Part shown: piece after piece, positions 24,959-33,781 of the stretch
How the letters are laid out: each line of letters opens with the position of its first letter
Position numbering within the stretch: position 1 is the stretch's first letter
From: Gemmatimonadaceae bacterium
Lineage (GTDB): Bacteria > Gemmatimonadota > Gemmatimonadetes > Gemmatimonadales > Gemmatimonadaceae
DNA: 64,000 bases
Assembly (NCBI GenBank): GCA_037721215.1
Contig: JBBJNV010000011.1
Span: forward strand, 54,670-118,669
Direction: 5' to 3'
The notes under the pieces: model-generated
What the model was told of the DNA's origin: nothing
The model's input: the letters and a program-made list of their open reading frames with translations, nothing else
Databases searched by the model: none
Program-made: the position numbers and the translations under genes

Positions 24959-26074
24959 CTATAGGTGCGATCCGTCTTTGTAGAATGGCATCTTCTGCAC
25001 TATCGCGGCGACGCGCTTTCCGCGGATCTCGATCTCCATTTCAGAGCCCGGTGAAGAGGATGCCGTCGGGACGTAAGCCGTTCCGATCGGGATGTCGAGC
25101 GTGGGGCTAACCGTTCCGCTTCTCACTTCGCCACTTGGTTCGCCACCGGCAAATACGGGATATCCGTGTCGCGGGAAACATCGCTCACTGGTCGTGAAGC
25201 CAACCAACTTGCGAGACAGCCCCTGGTCCTTCTGGCGAGCGAGCGCATCGCGTCCAACGAAGTCTCCTTTCTTCAGCTTGACGAGCCAGCCGAGGTTGGC
25301 TTCCAGAGGTGTTGTCGTATCGTCGATGTCATTGCCGTACAGAGCCATTCCCATCTCGAGGCGCAGGCTGTCGCGGCAGCCAAGGCCGGTGGGAGTGACT
25401 TCTTCAGATTCAGTGAGCGCGTTCCACACGGCGACAGCATTCTCGTTGGGGAAGTAGAGCTCGAATCCGTCTTCGCCGGTGTAGCCGGTGCGTGAGATGA
25501 TGATCCCTGAAATTCCGGCAACGGCGCCGGTGGCAAAATGGTAGTAGTCGATTCCCGAAAGGTCGGTTTCGGTAAACTCCTGGAGAATGCGCGCGGCATG
25601 GGGGCCCTGGAGCGCGAGGAGTGCAGTTGAATCGCTGACGTCTTCGATCGTGCAGTCGAAGCGTCCGATTTCATTGCCGACGTGCGCGAGATCTTTCGCG
25701 GCGTTGGATGCGTTGACGACCATCATGATCTGGTCATTGGAGCGATAGACCAGGCAGTCGTCTTCGATGGTGCCTCGCTCGTTCAGGATGGTCGAGTAAT
25801 GCGCCTGACCAATGTCGAGCGCGGCGACGTCGTTTGTGGTGACGTAGTTCACGAACTCCACCGCCCCAGGCCCGCGCACGATGAATTCGCCCATGTGACT
25901 CACGTCGAAGAGCCCGCATTTTTCGCGAACCGCACGATGCTCGGCGGTGATGCCGGTGGCGTACTGAATTGGCATGACGTAGCCGGCAAAAGGCACGAGC
26001 TTGGCGCCGAGCGCGGCGTGGGTTTCGGTGAGCGGGGTCCGTTTAAGTGATTCGGGTATTCCAGGTTGCGTCAT
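24959..26074 (-). CDS. gcvT: aminomethyltransferase (glycine cleavage system T protein)
   Basis: 371 residues from MTQPGIPESLKRTPL; a longer start 39 bases upstream has no better support. T protein transfers the aminomethyl carbon of glycine, from the H-protein lipoyl arm, to tetrahydrofolate. The N-terminal motif (LGAKLVPFAGYVMPIQYATG), the folate region (REKCGLFDVSHMGE), SRTGYTGEDGFELY, and the C-terminal barrel (RCFPRHGYPVF) are all present. gcvH and gcvP are not in the window. No glycine riboswitch is visible in the 120 bases upstream. Confidence 0.93.
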   Translation of the reverse strand: MTQPGIPESLKRTPLTETHAALGAKLVPFAGYVMPIQYATGITAEHRAVREKCGLFDVSHMGEFIVRGPGAVEFVNYVTTNDVAALDIGQAHYSTILNERGTIEDDCLVYRSNDQIMMVVNASNAAKDLAHVGNEIGRFDCTIEDVSDSTALLALQGPHAARILQEFTETDLSGIDYYHFATGAVAGISGIIISRTGYTGEDGFELYFPNENAVAVWNALTESEEVTPTGLGCRDSLRLEMGMALYGNDIDDTTTPLEANLGWLVKLKKGDFVGRDALARQKDQGLSRKLVGFTTSERCFPRHGYPVFAGGEPSGEVRSGTVSPTLDIPIGTAYVPTASSSPGSEMEIEIRGKRVAAIVQKMPFYKDGSHL

Positions 26075-26197
26075 TGAGACCGATGGTTGGCGGAACGCGG
26101 GCGTGATGCCCACTGACCGTCAATATGGCGCTGGCGGGTGGAGGACGGGAGGTGGGGAACTCGTTGCGGCGCGGATGCAACGAATGATGCGCGGAGA

Positions 26198-27271
26198 TCA
26201 CCCGGAATTCGCCGCGTTCCGAATCTTCAACTCCTGAAGCCACCGCGTCACCCGCTGCGGCACAAACATGTTGTCCGAGATAGCAGCGATCTCCTCGGCT
26301 TCCCGCCACGCGCCTTCGAGCGACATAAGTTCACCCTCCACGGCACGTCGTTCGGTATCCTCGTGCGCGACCATTTCGAGCGCAAGCAGGCGTTCGGTTG
26401 AGAGATTTGTGATCGATCCCCGCTGCTGGGGTTCATCCCACATTTTCACAGCGAGACTTGCCGCGCGAGCGAAGCTCCGCGCCGTGTCAGGATCGGTCTC
26501 GACAATTGCGACGGCCTCCCTTACCTGTTTTGCAGGTGCGCCGGCGCGGTTCAGCAGCGGAAGGAGCCGCATCGCTGCCCGCAACGCGAGCTCGCCCCGA
26601 ATCTCGGTCGTCTGCTTTCGCGGATCGTAGTGAAACCACGGCTTCCCCGGTGCGATGCCGCGCCGACTCGTCAACGTCAGTCCCCACGGCTCGGTGTCCG
26701 TCGGAGCAAGGAGCCTGGCGGTCTCGACCTCGTAATTCGTGATCGCTTCAACCCCGTCCGGCCCGACCAGCCGACTGATCCTTTGCGGCCACCGCCTCCG
26801 TTTTTGTCTCGCCCCCTCGGGATCAAGCGAATTGACGTACTGGCTAGCCAGAGTGGTGAGGATAGACACCCCGACGATTGGGACGAGAAGTACAAGCCCA
26901 ACCGCTGCCACCCCGTTACGAATCACTGCCCGGCGCCGTCTATGCGCGAACTGATCGCCGTACCGCCACGACGCGAACTCCGGCCGCTGGGGATCTCCGA
27001 TCCGCACGAGCTCCAAGCCCTCTGACAGGCGGGCCAGGCCTATCTGATCCGTTGATGCCCGCAGCTTCGTACCACGAAACCGGCGCTCGCAATCTTCGAT
27101 CGCTTCCCAGCGTTCCTCGACCGGTGTCAGATTCCACCGGTTACAGTGCTGGCAGACGACCCAGAGCCTGCCCTTTGCCGAATCGAACGCTATACGGCGA
27201 CCGACAGCGAATTGCTCGATGACGTCGTTGGCACCGAGGTTACGGTGGCAGAACAGGCAGGTTGAGTACAA
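26198..27271 (-). CDS. zinc-ribbon membrane protein of unknown function
   Basis: 357 residues. An N-terminal zinc ribbon (TCLFCHRNLGANDV ... WVVCQHCNRWNLTP: CxxC-x29-CxxC) is followed by a linker and one membrane helix (VAAVGLVLLVPIVGVSILTTL, about residues 121-141). The rest is a predominantly helical soluble part with a heart-shaped charge pattern (LALRAAMRLLPLLNRAG, REAEEIAAISDNMFVP). The zinc ribbon would face the cytoplasm if the positive-inside rule holds (FAHRRRRAVIR before the helix). It stands apart from its neighbours and carries no catalytic motif I recognise. Confidence 0.6.
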   Translation of the reverse strand: MYSTCLFCHRNLGANDVIEQFAVGRRIAFDSAKGRLWVVCQHCNRWNLTPVEERWEAIEDCERRFRGTKLRASTDQIGLARLSEGLELVRIGDPQRPEFASWRYGDQFAHRRRRAVIRNGVAAVGLVLLVPIVGVSILTTLASQYVNSLDPEGARQKRRRWPQRISRLVGPDGVEAITNYEVETARLLAPTDTEPWGLTLTSRRGIAPGKPWFHYDPRKQTTEIRGELALRAAMRLLPLLNRAGAPAKQVREAVAIVETDPDTARSFARAASLAVKMWDEPQQRGSITNLSTERLLALEMVAHEDTERRAVEGELMSLEGAWREAEEIAAISDNMFVPQRVTRWLQELKIRNAANSG

Positions 27272-27719
27272 TTGCTGTCGGTGTTAGAGAGGCCCAACTC
27301 AACCTCAAAACAGGCGCGAAAGCCCTTTTGTCGGAGTGCAGTGCTGTCCTTCCTTGTGCACGGAGAACATGCACGCACAGAACACTGCACTTGCGATCTC
27401 AGATTGTCATGAACATACCGCGATACGCACCGTGCGCCTGAGCCACTCGTAAGCGCCCCAACCTAAACACGGTGCGTCAGTGTACCGTCAGTGCAGAGGG
27501 AATAATCTGTAAACCCAGGCTCAGGCCGGTCAGCGATACAGGGTGTCTCAGTACAGCGTAAGCGCAGAGGGAAACACGAGCTCGGAACGGGCGGGTTCGC
27601 AAAGCACTGGCGGAGACCAGGCTGTCGACCGTGCCGGCTTGGTCGTAAGTGCCGTGCGGAGCAGAGCGCGCGCAGCAATGGTTCTGATGAAACCCTTTTC
27701 GGAGCGCGTTCCCGACCGT
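27272..27719. other. 448-base gap with an imperfect 32-base direct repeat
   Basis: No coding sequence with support. Two copies of a 32-base element lie 71 bases apart (27471-27502 and 27542-27573), sharing 25 of 32 positions and ending in the same GCAGAGGGAA. A short inverted repeat GTGCACGGAGAACATGCAC lies at about 27356. The region separates divergent blocks and might hold promoters, but none is clear. Confidence 0.4.
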
Positions 27720-28277
27720 CTACTCCTTACCCCCACGCCGCGGTTGACGCTTGCCAGCCTTCGCGGTGACACCCTTTGTCCGCACGAGCGCTGAAGATTG
27801 ATTCGCCGGAGTGACTCCACGCGCGAGGCGCCGAAGATCGTCTTTGTCCCGCTGACGGCCGGTGGCGGCCTTGTTCGTCCGCAGCTCGTTGAGTCCGATG
27901 ACGAGCATGCGGTTCCCACTCAGCTTCGCTACAACCGCTCCCGCTCGGACGTCGGCAAAAGAAACACCGGAGATCCCCGCAAGCAGATCGATCCGCAGCG
28001 GAGCGTTGCCAATCTGGGTCACGGCATCTGACGAAAGCATGAAATCGGGATCAATCAGATTCTCCGGAGCCCCGAACGCCCTCATCGCCGCGCAGAGCCG
28101 CTCGACATTGTCCTCCGTTCGCTCGTAGAGAAAGTCGATATCGCCCGTGGCTCTTACGACGCCGTGCCAGCCGACCGCGTAGCCGCCGACCAGAACAAAA
28201 AGCACATCATTGTTATCAAGACACTGGATGAAGTCACGGAAATCGGTGGCGAGCTGATCGTTTCTCTGACGCAGCAC
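27720..28277 (-). CDS. nucleotidyltransferase-fold protein (DUF6036/MNT-like)
   Basis: 185 residues with the minimal nucleotidyltransferase signature: FVLVGGYAVGWHGVVRATGD then IDFLYERTEDNVER, where Gly-Gly and Asp-x-Asp form the metal and NTP site. The C-terminal tail is basic and low complexity (KAGKRQPRRGGKE). Such proteins are often the toxin or modifier of small two-gene modules that AMPylate or nucleotidylate targets. Here it directly follows an XRE regulator gene (3-base gap), which supports a toxin-antitoxin-like pair. Function not proven. Confidence 0.7.
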   Translation of the reverse strand: MLRQRNDQLATDFRDFIQCLDNNDVLFVLVGGYAVGWHGVVRATGDIDFLYERTEDNVERLCAAMRAFGAPENLIDPDFMLSSDAVTQIGNAPLRIDLLAGISGVSFADVRAGAVVAKLSGNRMLVIGLNELRTNKAATGRQRDKDDLRRLARGVTPANQSSALVRTKGVTAKAGKRQPRRGGKE

Positions 28278-28280
28278 GTG

Positions 28281-28799
28281 TCAGCGTCGCCGGCCGGCCG
28301 ACTGCCGCGACGGCGTAGCTCCTGACTTCCGGCTCGGCGCCCGGGCGACTGGCAGCAATGCCATTCTTGTTTCTGCTGATGGCCGGCTGCGCGCGACGGT
28401 GAAGGCCTGCTCTGAGACCAGCGCGACTGCGTCTACGCCGTCTGGGCCACGCGGGGACGGCGGCTCATCCGCGCCGTCCTGGTCAAGTCGCAACTGTCTC
28501 CCGTGCCATGTTGCCCTTCGGATCGCAGCCCGCGCGAGCCGGCCAACGGCAGCCGTGTCAGGGTCACGAAGTTCGCGGGTAGTGCCCGACGCGTCGGTCA
28601 TTCGAATGCTGATACCAACATGGCCCAACATTCGGAGGGCGGTCAGAAGACTCACATTTGGGCGTTCTCCCCGCTCGACTTCGGCCCAGAGCCGCGTGCT
28701 GACTCCGGCACGGCTCGCAACTTCCTTCTGGGTGAATCCGAGAGCTTTGCGATTCGTTTTTAGAAGCTCAGCAATCTGGCTCGAAAGCATTGGCATCAC
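28281..28799 (-). CDS. XRE-family (HipB-like) transcriptional regulator
   Basis: 172 residues. The N-terminal helix-turn-helix (LGFTQKEVASRAGVSTRLWAEVERGERPNVS) is like HipB/y4mF regulators. An acidic stretch follows (LRDPDTAAVGRLARAAIRRA), then RATWHGRQLRLDQDGADEPP. The last 50 residues are Arg/Ser/Ala-rich and unlikely to be folded. It stands immediately ahead of the nucleotidyltransferase gene and probably represses its own operon. No HipA kinase is present, so it is not HipBA. Starts at codon 2 or 4 of the frame are possible. Confidence 0.7.
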   Translation of the reverse strand: MMPMLSSQIAELLKTNRKALGFTQKEVASRAGVSTRLWAEVERGERPNVSLLTALRMLGHVGISIRMTDASGTTRELRDPDTAAVGRLARAAIRRATWHGRQLRLDQDGADEPPSPRGPDGVDAVALVSEQAFTVARSRPSAETRMALLPVARAPSRKSGATPSRQSAGRRR

Positions 28800-29411
28800 C
28801 GTGCGCTGGGGACCGAGGAGCGCTAACCAAAGCTAGTCCGCTACACGGGGGGCTTGCAACCCCTTTACGTATCTTTTCCATCGGCGACCAACACGCCTCC
28901 AATGTTGATCGCGCCTCCGTGGGTCATCGTAGCATACACGCGATACAGCCCAGACTTGGATTATTGACTCGCCCATAGTTTCCGAACCTGCCGCCATTGC
29001 CTAGCGCGTGAACTGAACCCTTGAGCTGATATGGGAGCGGGAATCGTGGGCGGTTTGCTTTTTGTCTGGCGGCCGCCCGCGAAACTCACTCGTCCGCCCG
29101 CTTGGCTCGGCTCCTCAGCTTCAGTCAGCGGGTATCACTGTTGGTTTACCGCGACGCCAGCGCAGGCTCAGCGGAGCATGCAACCGCCGAGGCGGGGTCA
29201 GCGTGATTGATTGCTAACGCAGTCACCGAATCCGAATCTACTGTCCGCCGATCTGCCTTGGCCACAGTCAGGAACGGACTCCCCGCTTGACGATGCATCG
29301 CCGTCTCCATATCCCAGCTCTCGTGAAATCCGTCGTCGAACGATTCAAAGTCCACGAACTCCGCGCCAGCCTCAGGTCGCGGCTGACCGTGAACGCTCAT
29401 AGCAGCCCGAC
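28800..29411. other. 612-base gap with gene relics
   Basis: No intact gene. A short reading frame on the minus strand at 28865-28952 (GLYRVYATMTHGGAINIGGV, then stop) looks like the end of a small secreted or heavy-metal/FixH-like protein and may be a relic. At 29300-29372 a stretch resembles the molybdopterin oxidoreductase of 34.7-35.4 kb (separate entry). The rest shows no recognisable feature. Confidence 0.35.
29146..29400 (-). pseudogene. fragment of a molybdopterin (sulfite-oxidase-like) oxidoreductase
   Basis: An 84-codon frame whose residues 11-32 (GAEFVDFESFDDGFHESWDM then ETAM) match the intact-looking stretch DAKFVDFESFDNGFHESWDM of the oxidoreductase gene at 34690-35400. Similarity stops at both sides, so only about 70 bases of the original gene remain. 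It lies alone between the XRE regulator and the flavin/PNPOx-type gene. The likely cause is duplication and decay, or an independent relative. Not functional by itself. Confidence 0.6.
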
Positions 29412-29939
29412 TTAATCCATCAGTTCCCCGCCGCTGATATGCCGAACCTCCCCCGCATTCGGCTTCGTCCCCGCTACGATCCCCTTCAATACCTCAAACA
29501 GAATCACCGGCCGCGGTTTGTTGTTTTTCATATAGACCACCGAATCCGCATCGACAAATATCAGCATGATCCGCGGATCGTCAGGGCCACCATCCCGCTT
29601 CCCGCCCTCGTCGCCGAACCACGCCTTCCAGTCCGGCTTGTACAGCTTGTGAATCTGCTTCCTGTCGCGAACCGCCCGCGCAACGCCGCTCACCGAAACC
29701 CACTCGCGGCTCTTGTAATTGTAGTACGCGCAGTTGACGTGGTGGTCCATGTCCAGCTCGTCGAGCTTGTTGGTATCGACATCGGTGACGAACCATAGAT
29801 CGGCTTCGTTGATCCGCTTCTGCGTCGCCATCGGCCGCGATACCAGATGGCCATCATGACGGCGAGTGGTGAACATCGCGGTCTCGATTCCTTCAATAAG
29901 CTCGTCGAGCTCCTGTAACTTCTTTTCAGTGGTAGGCAT
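29412..29939 (-). CDS. pyridoxamine 5'-phosphate oxidase-like (general stress 26 type) protein
   Basis: 175 residues from MPTTEKKLQELDELI, a likelier start than the ATG 24 bases upstream. The split-barrel flavin-binding fold of the PNPOx superfamily is seen in AMFTTRRHDGHLVSRPMATQ and DLWFVTDVDTNKLDEL. These are followed by NCAYYNYKSREWVSVSGVA and the C-terminal FGDEGGKRDGGPDD loop. Relatives (GSP26) bind FMN or F420 and are linked to oxidative stress. No catalytic claim can be made. It precedes argF on the minus strand. Confidence 0.75.
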   Translation of the reverse strand: MPTTEKKLQELDELIEGIETAMFTTRRHDGHLVSRPMATQKRINEADLWFVTDVDTNKLDELDMDHHVNCAYYNYKSREWVSVSGVARAVRDRKQIHKLYKPDWKAWFGDEGGKRDGGPDDPRIMLIFVDADSVVYMKNNKPRPVILFEVLKGIVAGTKPNAGEVRHISGGELMD

Positions 29940-29977
29940 GCCCGTTCCAATCGCAGAACGCATGCCCGCGCCGCCAG

Positions 29978-30898
29978 CTACAGCTCGACCCCACCCATGA
30001 GGTTGGCCATGATCGCTTTCTGGACATGCAACCGGTTCTCCGCCTCATCCCACACCACACTCTGCGGCCCATCAATTACATCCGCGCTCACTTCCTCTCC
30101 CCGATGCGCCGGCAAACAATGCATGAAGATCGCGCCGGGTTTCGCACGGGCCATGAGCGCGCGATCCACCATGTATCCCGAAAAGGCCTTTTCACGAATG
30201 GCTTGACTCTCCTCCTGACCCATGGATGCCCATACATCTGTATTGATCACATCGGCCCCGTCAGCGGCTTCAGCCGGATCACGAACGACGCGTACTTTGG
30301 CCGCTCCCTGCGCACGCTCAAGAATCGCCGCATCAGGGTCGTAACCCTCCGGACACGCCAGCGTCAGTTCAAAGCCAAGCACATACGCAGCATTGATCCA
30401 CGAGTTCGCCATGTTGTTACCATCACCGATCCATGCGATTCGCCGTCCGTCGATGCCGCCAAGATGCTGCCGGATCGTCAACAGGTCGGCAAGAATCTGA
30501 CAGGGATGCAGCAGGTCGGTGAGTCCGTTGATCACCGGCACCGATGCGAAGCGCGCCAGCTCTTCTACCTCCGAGTGCGCAAAGGTTCGGATCATGATGC
30601 CGTCGACGTATCGTGACAGCACCCGCGCCGTATCGGCGATCGGCTCACCACGGCCAAGCTGCACATCACGCGGCGACAGAAACAATGCGTGCCCGCCAAG
30701 CTGCCACGCACCAACCTCGAACGACACCCGCGTCCGCGTTGACGCCTTCATGAAAATCATCGCCAGCGATTTGCCGGCCAGCGGCTTGTCGGTGTACGAC
30801 CCATCGCGCATCCGCGTCGCCAGTTCGAACAGCGAGTGCAGCTCGGCGCGCGAATAATCGGGGATAGCGAGAAAGTCTTTCTCAGCCTGTGTCTTCAT
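29978..30898 (-). CDS. argF: ornithine carbamoyltransferase
   Basis: 306 residues from MKTQAEKDFLAIPDYSR. The carbamoyl-phosphate motif STRTR is at residues 53-57 (MKASTRTRVSFE). HPCQILADLLT and the ornithine-site motif HCLPAHRGEEVS are also clear. It makes citrulline from ornithine and carbamoyl phosphate in arginine synthesis. Other arg genes are absent from the window. Start codons at 30928 would overlap the hslU stop region; this one leaves one base between hslU and argF, so co-transcription with hslVU is likely. Confidence 0.93.
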   Translation of the reverse strand: MKTQAEKDFLAIPDYSRAELHSLFELATRMRDGSYTDKPLAGKSLAMIFMKASTRTRVSFEVGAWQLGGHALFLSPRDVQLGRGEPIADTARVLSRYVDGIMIRTFAHSEVEELARFASVPVINGLTDLLHPCQILADLLTIRQHLGGIDGRRIAWIGDGNNMANSWINAAYVLGFELTLACPEGYDPDAAILERAQGAAKVRVVRDPAEAADGADVINTDVWASMGQEESQAIREKAFSGYMVDRALMARAKPGAIFMHCLPAHRGEEVSADVIDGPQSVVWDEAENRLHVQKAIMANLMGGVEL

Positions 30899-30899
30899 C

Positions 30900-32351
30900 C
30901 TACAAAATGTATCTCCGCAGGTCCTCATCCTCGACGATATCCTTCAACCGCTCCACCACCATCGCACGGTCCACGACAACATCACCCGCGCCCCGATCGG
31001 GAAGGTCGAACATCACTTCCTCGAGGAGCGTCGTCATTACCGTGTGAAGCCGCCGTGCTCCAATGTTTTCCATCCGGTCATTCACATGCGCCGCAATCTT
31101 CGCAATCTCGGCGATACCATCTTCGGTAAAGGTCAGTTTGGCGCCATCCGCCTCTACAAGCGCCGAGTACTGGCGGGTGAGAGCGTTCTCCGGCTCGGTC
31201 ATGATGCGGACGAAGTCGGCCTCGGTGAGGGGCTTCAACTCGACACGAATCGGGAACCGTCCCTGAAGCTCGGGAATCAGATCACTCGGCTTCGATACGT
31301 GAAATGCGCCCGCGGCAACGAACAACACGTGATCGGTCTTCACCATTCCATGCTTCGTCTGCACGTTGGAGCCTTCGACAATCGGCAGCAGATCGCGCTG
31401 AACCCCCTCGCGCGAGACATCGGGCCCGCCACCCTGACTTCGCTGCCCCGCGATCTTGTCGATCTCGTCGAGGAAGATGATACCCATCGTCTCGACCCGC
31501 TCGAGAGCGTCTCCGACGACATCCTCGTCGTCGATCAGCTTGTCGAGCTCCTGCTCGAGAAGAATCCGCCGCGCTTCAGACACCTTCACCGTGCGCTTCT
31601 TTGTGCGCTTCGGCATCATCTCCTGGAGCATGTCGGAAAAATTGCCCATTCCTTCGGGCGCACCCTGAGGAACCATCATGTCGAACATCATCGGAGAGCT
31701 CTGCGTCACCTCGATCTCCACTTCCCTGCTCTCGAGCTGGCCGTCGACGAGCAACTGTCGGAGCTTGTCACGGGTGCGCCGGTAGCGCTCCTGATCGACG
31801 TCCATTTCGGGGGAAACATTGCCACTTGACGAAACCAGAAAAATCGGCGCGTCGTTCGCACCCGCGGCATCCGTGGAAGGCGCGGATTTTTTGTCGGCCG
31901 GCACCGGCAGCAACAGATCGAGCAGACGGTTCTCGACTTTGTCGTGCGCCAGATCTTCGACCTCGGTTTCACGCTCCGTGCGCACCATGTTCACTGCGCT
32001 CTCGACAAGATCCCGCACCATCGACTCCACATCCCGGCCGACGTAGCCAACTTCAGTAAATTTCGACGCCTCCACCTTGATGAACGGTGCGCCAGCAAGC
32101 TTGGCCAGCCTCCGCGCAATCTCCGTTTTGCCAACACCCGTGGGGCCGACAAGAATGATGTTGTTGGGAGATATCTCTTCGCGAATCGCCTCCGGCGTTC
32201 GCTGGCGGCGCCACCTGTTTCGCAGCGCGATCGCCACCGACTTTTTCGCCTCAGCCTGGCCGACGATGTAGCGATCGAGCTCGGCAACAATGAGCCCGGG
32301 AGTAAGATCGGCGAGGCGGGCGAGCGCGTTCTGGGTGCGTGGCGACGTCAC
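30900..32351 (-). CDS. hslU: HslU ATPase of the HslVU protease
   Basis: 483 residues with the family order. The N-terminal motif [20 protein letters not shown] and Walker [21 protein letters not shown] are followed by the GYVGRD pore loop ([13 protein letters not shown]) and the I-domain. Walker [14 protein letters not shown] and sensor 2 [18 protein letters not shown] complete it. It unfolds substrates and feeds them to HslV. The I-domain contains an acidic/Pro-rich insertion. Its ATG overlaps the hslV stop by 4 bases. Confidence 0.95.
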   Translation of the reverse strand: MTSPRTQNALARLADLTPGLIVAELDRYIVGQAEAKKSVAIALRNRWRRQRTPEAIREEISPNNIILVGPTGVGKTEIARRLAKLAGAPFIKVEASKFTEVGYVGRDVESMVRDLVESAVNMVRTERETEVEDLAHDKVENRLLDLLLPVPADKKSAPSTDAAGANDAPIFLVSSSGNVSPEMDVDQERYRRTRDKLRQLLVDGQLESREVEIEVTQSSPMMFDMMVPQGAPEGMGNFSDMLQEMMPKRTKKRTVKVSEARRILLEQELDKLIDDEDVVGDALERVETMGIIFLDEIDKIAGQRSQGGGPDVSREGVQRDLLPIVEGSNVQTKHGMVKTDHVLFVAAGAFHVSKPSDLIPELQGRFPIRVELKPLTEADFVRIMTEPENALTRQYSALVEADGAKLTFTEDGIAEIAKIAAHVNDRMENIGARRLHTVMTTLLEEVMFDLPDRGAGDVVVDRAMVVERLKDIVEDEDLRRYIL

Positions 32352-32899
32352 GACGACGGCTCCAGCACGGTGATGTTCGCGTTGGTATAAATGCAGATGC
32401 CGGCGGCGATCGCCAGTCCCCGCTGCACGATCTCCCGCGGCGGCAGCTCCGTATTCTCGGCAAGTGCTCTCGCCGCGGCCAGCGCGTAAGAGCCGCCCGA
32501 ACCGATTGCCAGGATTCCGTCATCCGGTTCGATAATGTCCCCAGTGCCGGAAATGATGAACCCTCTCTCGCTGTCGGTGACAGCGAGCAGCGCCTCCAGG
32601 CGCCTCAATATCCGGTCGCTCCTCCAATCCTTGGCCAGTTCCACCGCCGCACGGGAAAGGTTGCCTGGATGCCGTTCGAGCTTCTCCTCGAACTTCTCAA
32701 AGAGCGTGAACGCATCCGCCGCCGCGCCCGCAAACCCCGCGAGTAGCTTGCCACCGCGCAATGAGCGTACTTTTTGCGCGTTGGATTTCATCACCGTGTC
32801 GCCAACCGTGACCTGGCCGTCGCCGCCGAGAGCGACGCGGCCTTCGCGGCGGACGGCGAGAATTGTCGTCGAGCGAACGCGGGCTGGAGTGCTGTTCAT
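32348..32899 (-). CDS. hslV: HslV protease subunit
   Basis: 183 residues, an N-terminal-threonine protease like the proteasome beta subunit. The catalytic Thr is probably residue 11 of [20 protein letters not shown], after a 10-residue propeptide that would be removed. Lys and Gly residues of the family follow ([19 protein letters not shown]). Forms HslVU with the overlapping hslU. The neighbour on the other side is a divergent plus-strand membrane gene, and the spacer of 24 bases must hold both promoters. Confidence 0.95.
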   Translation of the reverse strand: MNSTPARVRSTTILAVRREGRVALGGDGQVTVGDTVMKSNAQKVRSLRGGKLLAGFAGAAADAFTLFEKFEEKLERHPGNLSRAAVELAKDWRSDRILRRLEALLAVTDSERGFIISGTGDIIEPDDGILAIGSGGSYALAAARALAENTELPPREIVQRGLAIAAGICIYTNANITVLEPSS

Positions 32900-32923
32900 G
32901 GTTCAAACCTAACAGGGGCGCCA

Positions 32924-33310
32924 ATGCGATTGGAGCACATACCCGTAGTGCTGGGAGTACTCGTCTGCATCGTTGCGGCAGGCCTGCTCTACGATGCTTT
33001 CAGGCCTGATGATCTGAGGCCACATCGCGAACGCCGGCGTCGGCGCCGCGCAGTACCACATCGTGCCGGTGAAGCGCTGGTGGGGGCCGGGACACTGTGC
33101 ATGGGTGCATCGCTCATCGGGCAGGACGAGTGGCGCTGGGGGACGATCGTGGTCTTTGTCGGGGTCGCGCTACTGGTGATCGGGGCCGTGCTCAACCGCG
33201 TTTATCTCAAGGAGATGCTGCTGTTCCGGGGCGCCGCGCGGCGCGGCGAAGGGGATGACCCCGATTTGCCGCGGGACGATAAACAGAAACCGCCAATGCG
33301 TATTCGCTGA
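32924..33310 (+). CDS. small membrane protein of unknown function
   Basis: 128 residues starting at MRLEHIPVVLGVLVC; AGGGGC lies 5 bases ahead. Three hydrophobic segments (VVLGVLVCIVAAGLLYDAF, AGTLCMGASLIG, WGTIVVFVGVALLVIGAVLNR) and a basic cluster (HRERRRRRRAVPHR) point to a membrane-inserted protein. It is divergent from hslV. No family recognised; I cannot assign a role. Confidence 0.5.
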   Translation: MRLEHIPVVLGVLVCIVAAGLLYDAFRPDDLRPHRERRRRRRAVPHRAGEALVGAGTLCMGASLIGQDEWRWGTIVVFVGVALLVIGAVLNRVYLKEMLLFRGAARRGEGDDPDLPRDDKQKPPMRIR

Positions 33311-33340
33311 GCAGATGCTTCCGGGCTGACCGGGGCTGAG

Positions 33341-33574
33341 TCAGGCCATCAGCCCCATCACTGTGGCGCCGGTGGCATCTCGCTCGCCCTCTATCGCGAT
33401 CTGCACCCGTACCGACTCGGACGCTTCGGACTCAACCCCATATTTCAGGTTCACTGCGACGATCTGTCGTACGAGCTCGTCGAAGCTGGATTCCGGAATT
33501 CCCTGGCAAACCGGCCTCAGCCTGTCAGCGATGTTTCGCTGCAAGTCGGCGATCTGTTCCTGCCCGCTGGTCAT
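33341..33574 (-). CDS. small conserved-looking acidic protein
   Basis: 77 residues (MTSGQEQIADLQRNIADRLRP ... VESEASESVRVQIAIEGER). AGGA followed by ATTCCG before the ATG is a good RBS. It is compact and helix-rich, with a single Cys, and has no signal peptide. It lies between two plus-strand genes and points the other way. Not recognised. Confidence 0.45.
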   Translation of the reverse strand: MTSGQEQIADLQRNIADRLRPVCQGIPESSFDELVRQIVAVNLKYGVESEASESVRVQIAIEGERDATGATVMGLMA

Positions 33575-33781
33575 CGGAATTCCTGAGAAGTTGTATCGGC
33601 ATAGCCGGTCAGCCGGAGTTGCTTAGTGACGTACACTCGCAATGTCCAGATGTTCAATCCTGGTTACACCCGGTTCTTGCTGCGGTTTCAATTAGTTTCG
33701 CGGCAACACGGATGGAAACGAGCACGATGGCACATTCTTTCCGTGATTTTTTCACTCGACAAACAATCTCAGGAGACAACG

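Noticed and set aside
26075..26197. Glycine riboswitch before gcvT
   Set aside because: The 120-base leader shows no glycine aptamer-like pattern of paired helices.
27720..28799. HipBA persistence module
   Set aside because: The regulator is HipB-like, but the partner is a nucleotidyltransferase, not a HipA kinase.
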